Assembly (NCBI GenBank): GCA_040756415.1
Contig: JBFLYZ010000001.1
Coordinates: 122,843-186,842, forward strand
From: JBFLYZ01 sp040756415
GTDB taxonomy: Bacteria; Bacteroidota; Bacteroidia; JADZBD01
Length of the DNA stretch: 64,000 nt
Direction of reading: 5' to 3'
A model generated the notes under the pieces. That model was not told the origin of the DNA and searched no databases. It worked only from the letters and a program-made list of their open reading frames with translations. Below are positions 63,476-64,000 of the stretch, piece after piece. A program made the position numbers and the translations under genes. The number at the start of each line of letters is the position of its first letter. Within the stretch, counting starts at the first letter, position 1.

Positions 63476-63589
63476 ATGAAAGAACTTACCGACCTCGACA
63501 ATTTTTACACTATAACAAGACAACTATGTATTACGAAAGCGAACATCGCAAAAGCAGACGGTGGAGATATTTTTTCTACGGCATTTTAA
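63476..63589 (+). CDS. Tiny cassette ORF 3 (doubtful)
   Basis: A 37-codon frame starting directly after ORF 2's stop (MKELTDLDNFYTITRQLCIT). It overlaps the membrane peptide ORF in another frame, so at most one of the two is likely to be the main product here. Confidence 0.25.
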   Translation: MKELTDLDNFYTITRQLCITKANIAKADGGDIFSTAF

Positions 63590-63645
63590 TTGGCATCGCC
63601 TCGACAATTATTATTTATTGTGCTTATGCTCTTTTATTTCATTAA
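63526..63645 (+). CDS. Tiny cassette ORF 4, membrane peptide
   Basis: A 39-residue peptide: a basic N-terminal part (YESEHRKSRRWRYF) then one membrane helix (YGILIGIASTIIIYCAYALL). Positive-inside charge and a single helix look like a genuine small membrane protein. It ends about 100 bp before the attC-like site. Confidence 0.4.
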   Translation: MYYESEHRKSRRWRYFFYGILIGIASTIIIYCAYALLFH

Positions 63646-63747
63646 TCATCAGCAGACAGCGCAACAAAAAACATCAGCGGTGGACAGTGGCTTGGTTAAA
63701 CTAAGTTTTTCTGACGGTGGACAACTTCGCACGGACAAGACGGCACA

Positions 63748-63882
63748 GTTGCTAACAGCCGCTTGGCAAAATGCGGGCGGATGTGTCCGTGGGACACGTC
63801 CGTGGTTTATTCATATCTTCGTTCTCGCGGACATTTTCGAGGCGAAAATGTCCGCACTCTGCCAAGCGGCAAACCGTTAAGC
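63748..63882 (+). repeat. attC-like imperfect palindrome
   Basis: A 135-bp structure: GTTGCTAAC (R''-like), A, GCCGCTTGGCA (L''-like), a loop region with a 10-bp hairpin (GGATGTGTCC/GGACACGTCC, one G-T mismatch) and a perfect 13-bp hairpin (GCGGACATTTTCG/CGAAAATGTCCGC, loop AGG, 63827-63855), TGCCAAGCGGC (L'-like), spacer AAACC, then GTTAAGC (R'-like). Size and layout fall within the range of integron attC sites. The spacers are asymmetric (1 and 5 bases). Confidence 0.6.
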
Positions 63883-64000
63883 CGCAAACGGTGGCTACGC
63901 CACCTTACAGGATTTCTACGTTTTGACACTTTTCAATTTACCGGCAGTGCACAGGCCGCTGGGCTGCAGCATTTTCATTCATTGGGCCTGGAACTACGCC
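63883..64000. other. Start of a possible second cassette or flanking DNA
   Basis: 118 bp after the attC-like site. It has a 6-bp hairpin GGTGGC/GCCACC (63890-63904, loop TAC) and ACCGTT/AACGGT around the GTTAAGC core. No ORF is recognisable before the window ends. Confidence 0.4.

Larger units (their letters stand above)
63104..63882 (+). mobile_element. Integron-like gene cassette with attC-like site
   Basis: A block of about 770 bp, visibly more AT-rich than the rest of the window, holding three to four tiny ORFs. It starts with GTTAGCAAC (63104-63112). Its distal end has the exact reverse complement GTTGCTAAC (63748-63756), an 11-bp inverted pair (63758-63768 and 63860-63870), a spacer and GTTAAGC (63876-63882). 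In integrons a cassette starts with TTRRRY of its own attC and the complementary RYYYAAC lies at its end, as seen here. An alternative is a small element with 9-bp terminal inverted repeats. The call rests on structure only. Confidence 0.55.

Noticed and set aside
63104..63756. Small transposon with 9-bp terminal inverted repeats
   Set aside because: It remains possible, but the extra palindrome beyond 63756 and the third GTT box fit a cassette better, and no transposase or target duplication is seen.
63590..63880. 96-codon frame running through the attC-like hairpins
   Set aside because: Its start is TTG inside another ORF and its second half is palindromic DNA, so it is unlikely to be a protein.

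Overview
This window looks like a chromosomal segment of a member of the Bacteroidota, probably from the Chitinophagales/Sphingobacteriales side (inference). The grounds are: two proteins with type IX secretion (T9SS) C-terminal sorting domains; promoter motifs of the phylum-specific form TTG-N19-21-TAnnTTTG (best cases upstream of rpoD, the Asp-box protein and the recombinase); a short 287-residue RpoD; a GAPDH with a long N-terminal extension; and families typical of the phylum (DUF5686, DUF4139, BshB1, a Maf protein with the Bacteroidota-type insert, CcmE of the CXXXY type). Shine-Dalgarno sequences are nearly absent, and adjacent genes are often joined by ATGA, GTGA, TTGA or TAATG stop/start overlaps.

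Layout. 1-8.3 kb (minus strand): the edge of a secreted protein, a DUF2279 protein, a phosphohexomutase, MltG, a seven-haem TPR lipoprotein, a GNAT acetyltransferase, an unknown protein, DapF and a membrane-anchored protein. 8.4-12.6 kb (plus): HtrA protease, RpoD, GAPDH. 12.6-16.6 kb (minus): SurE, a small membrane protein, LpxB and SpoIID-like protein in one overlapping operon, then Hsp20. 16.8-22.6 kb: a zinc peptidase and a signalling group (STAS-like protein, soluble PAS histidine kinase, CheY-like regulator, SpoIIE-type phosphatase). 22.7-34.7 kb: DUF4139, CsaA, DinB-like, DUF5686, a T9SS cargo protein, a GlcD-type oxidase, an S41 peptidase lipoprotein and dipeptidyl peptidase IV. 34.8-45.3 kb: a decayed Fpg/Nei glycosylase gene, two unknown proteins, a peptide transporter, a MaoC-like protein, a thioredoxin-like protein, an HTH protein, a metal-binding lipoprotein, tRNA-His, a copper ATPase, a glycosyltransferase and two methyltransferases. 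45.4-55.8 kb: a T9SS Asp-box protein, BshB1, glutathione peroxidase, the ccmBCDEF cytochrome c maturation operon, then DUF2520, UbiA and Maf. 55.8-61.6 kb (minus): a small protein, MoxR and three parvulin-type periplasmic chaperones. 61.9-64 kb: a tyrosine recombinase followed by an AT-rich block of tiny ORFs.

The most unusual region is the right end. A Xer-type tyrosine recombinase is followed by a roughly 770-bp block that begins at GTTAGCAAC and whose distal end carries the exact reverse complement GTTGCTAAC, an 11-bp inverted-repeat pair enclosing further hairpins, and then GTTAAGC. That is the architecture of an integron gene cassette with its attC site, yet the recombinase lacks the extra domain of integron integrases. 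It may be the first unit of a cassette array that continues beyond the window.

Other points of interest: a heptanucleotide repeat tract abutting the moxR start codon, many TAnnTTTG elements so close to start codons that leaderless mRNAs are expected, a glycosylase pseudogene with an out-of-frame internal deletion, and a stripped-down cytochrome c maturation operon that probably serves the multihaem lipoprotein elsewhere in the window.
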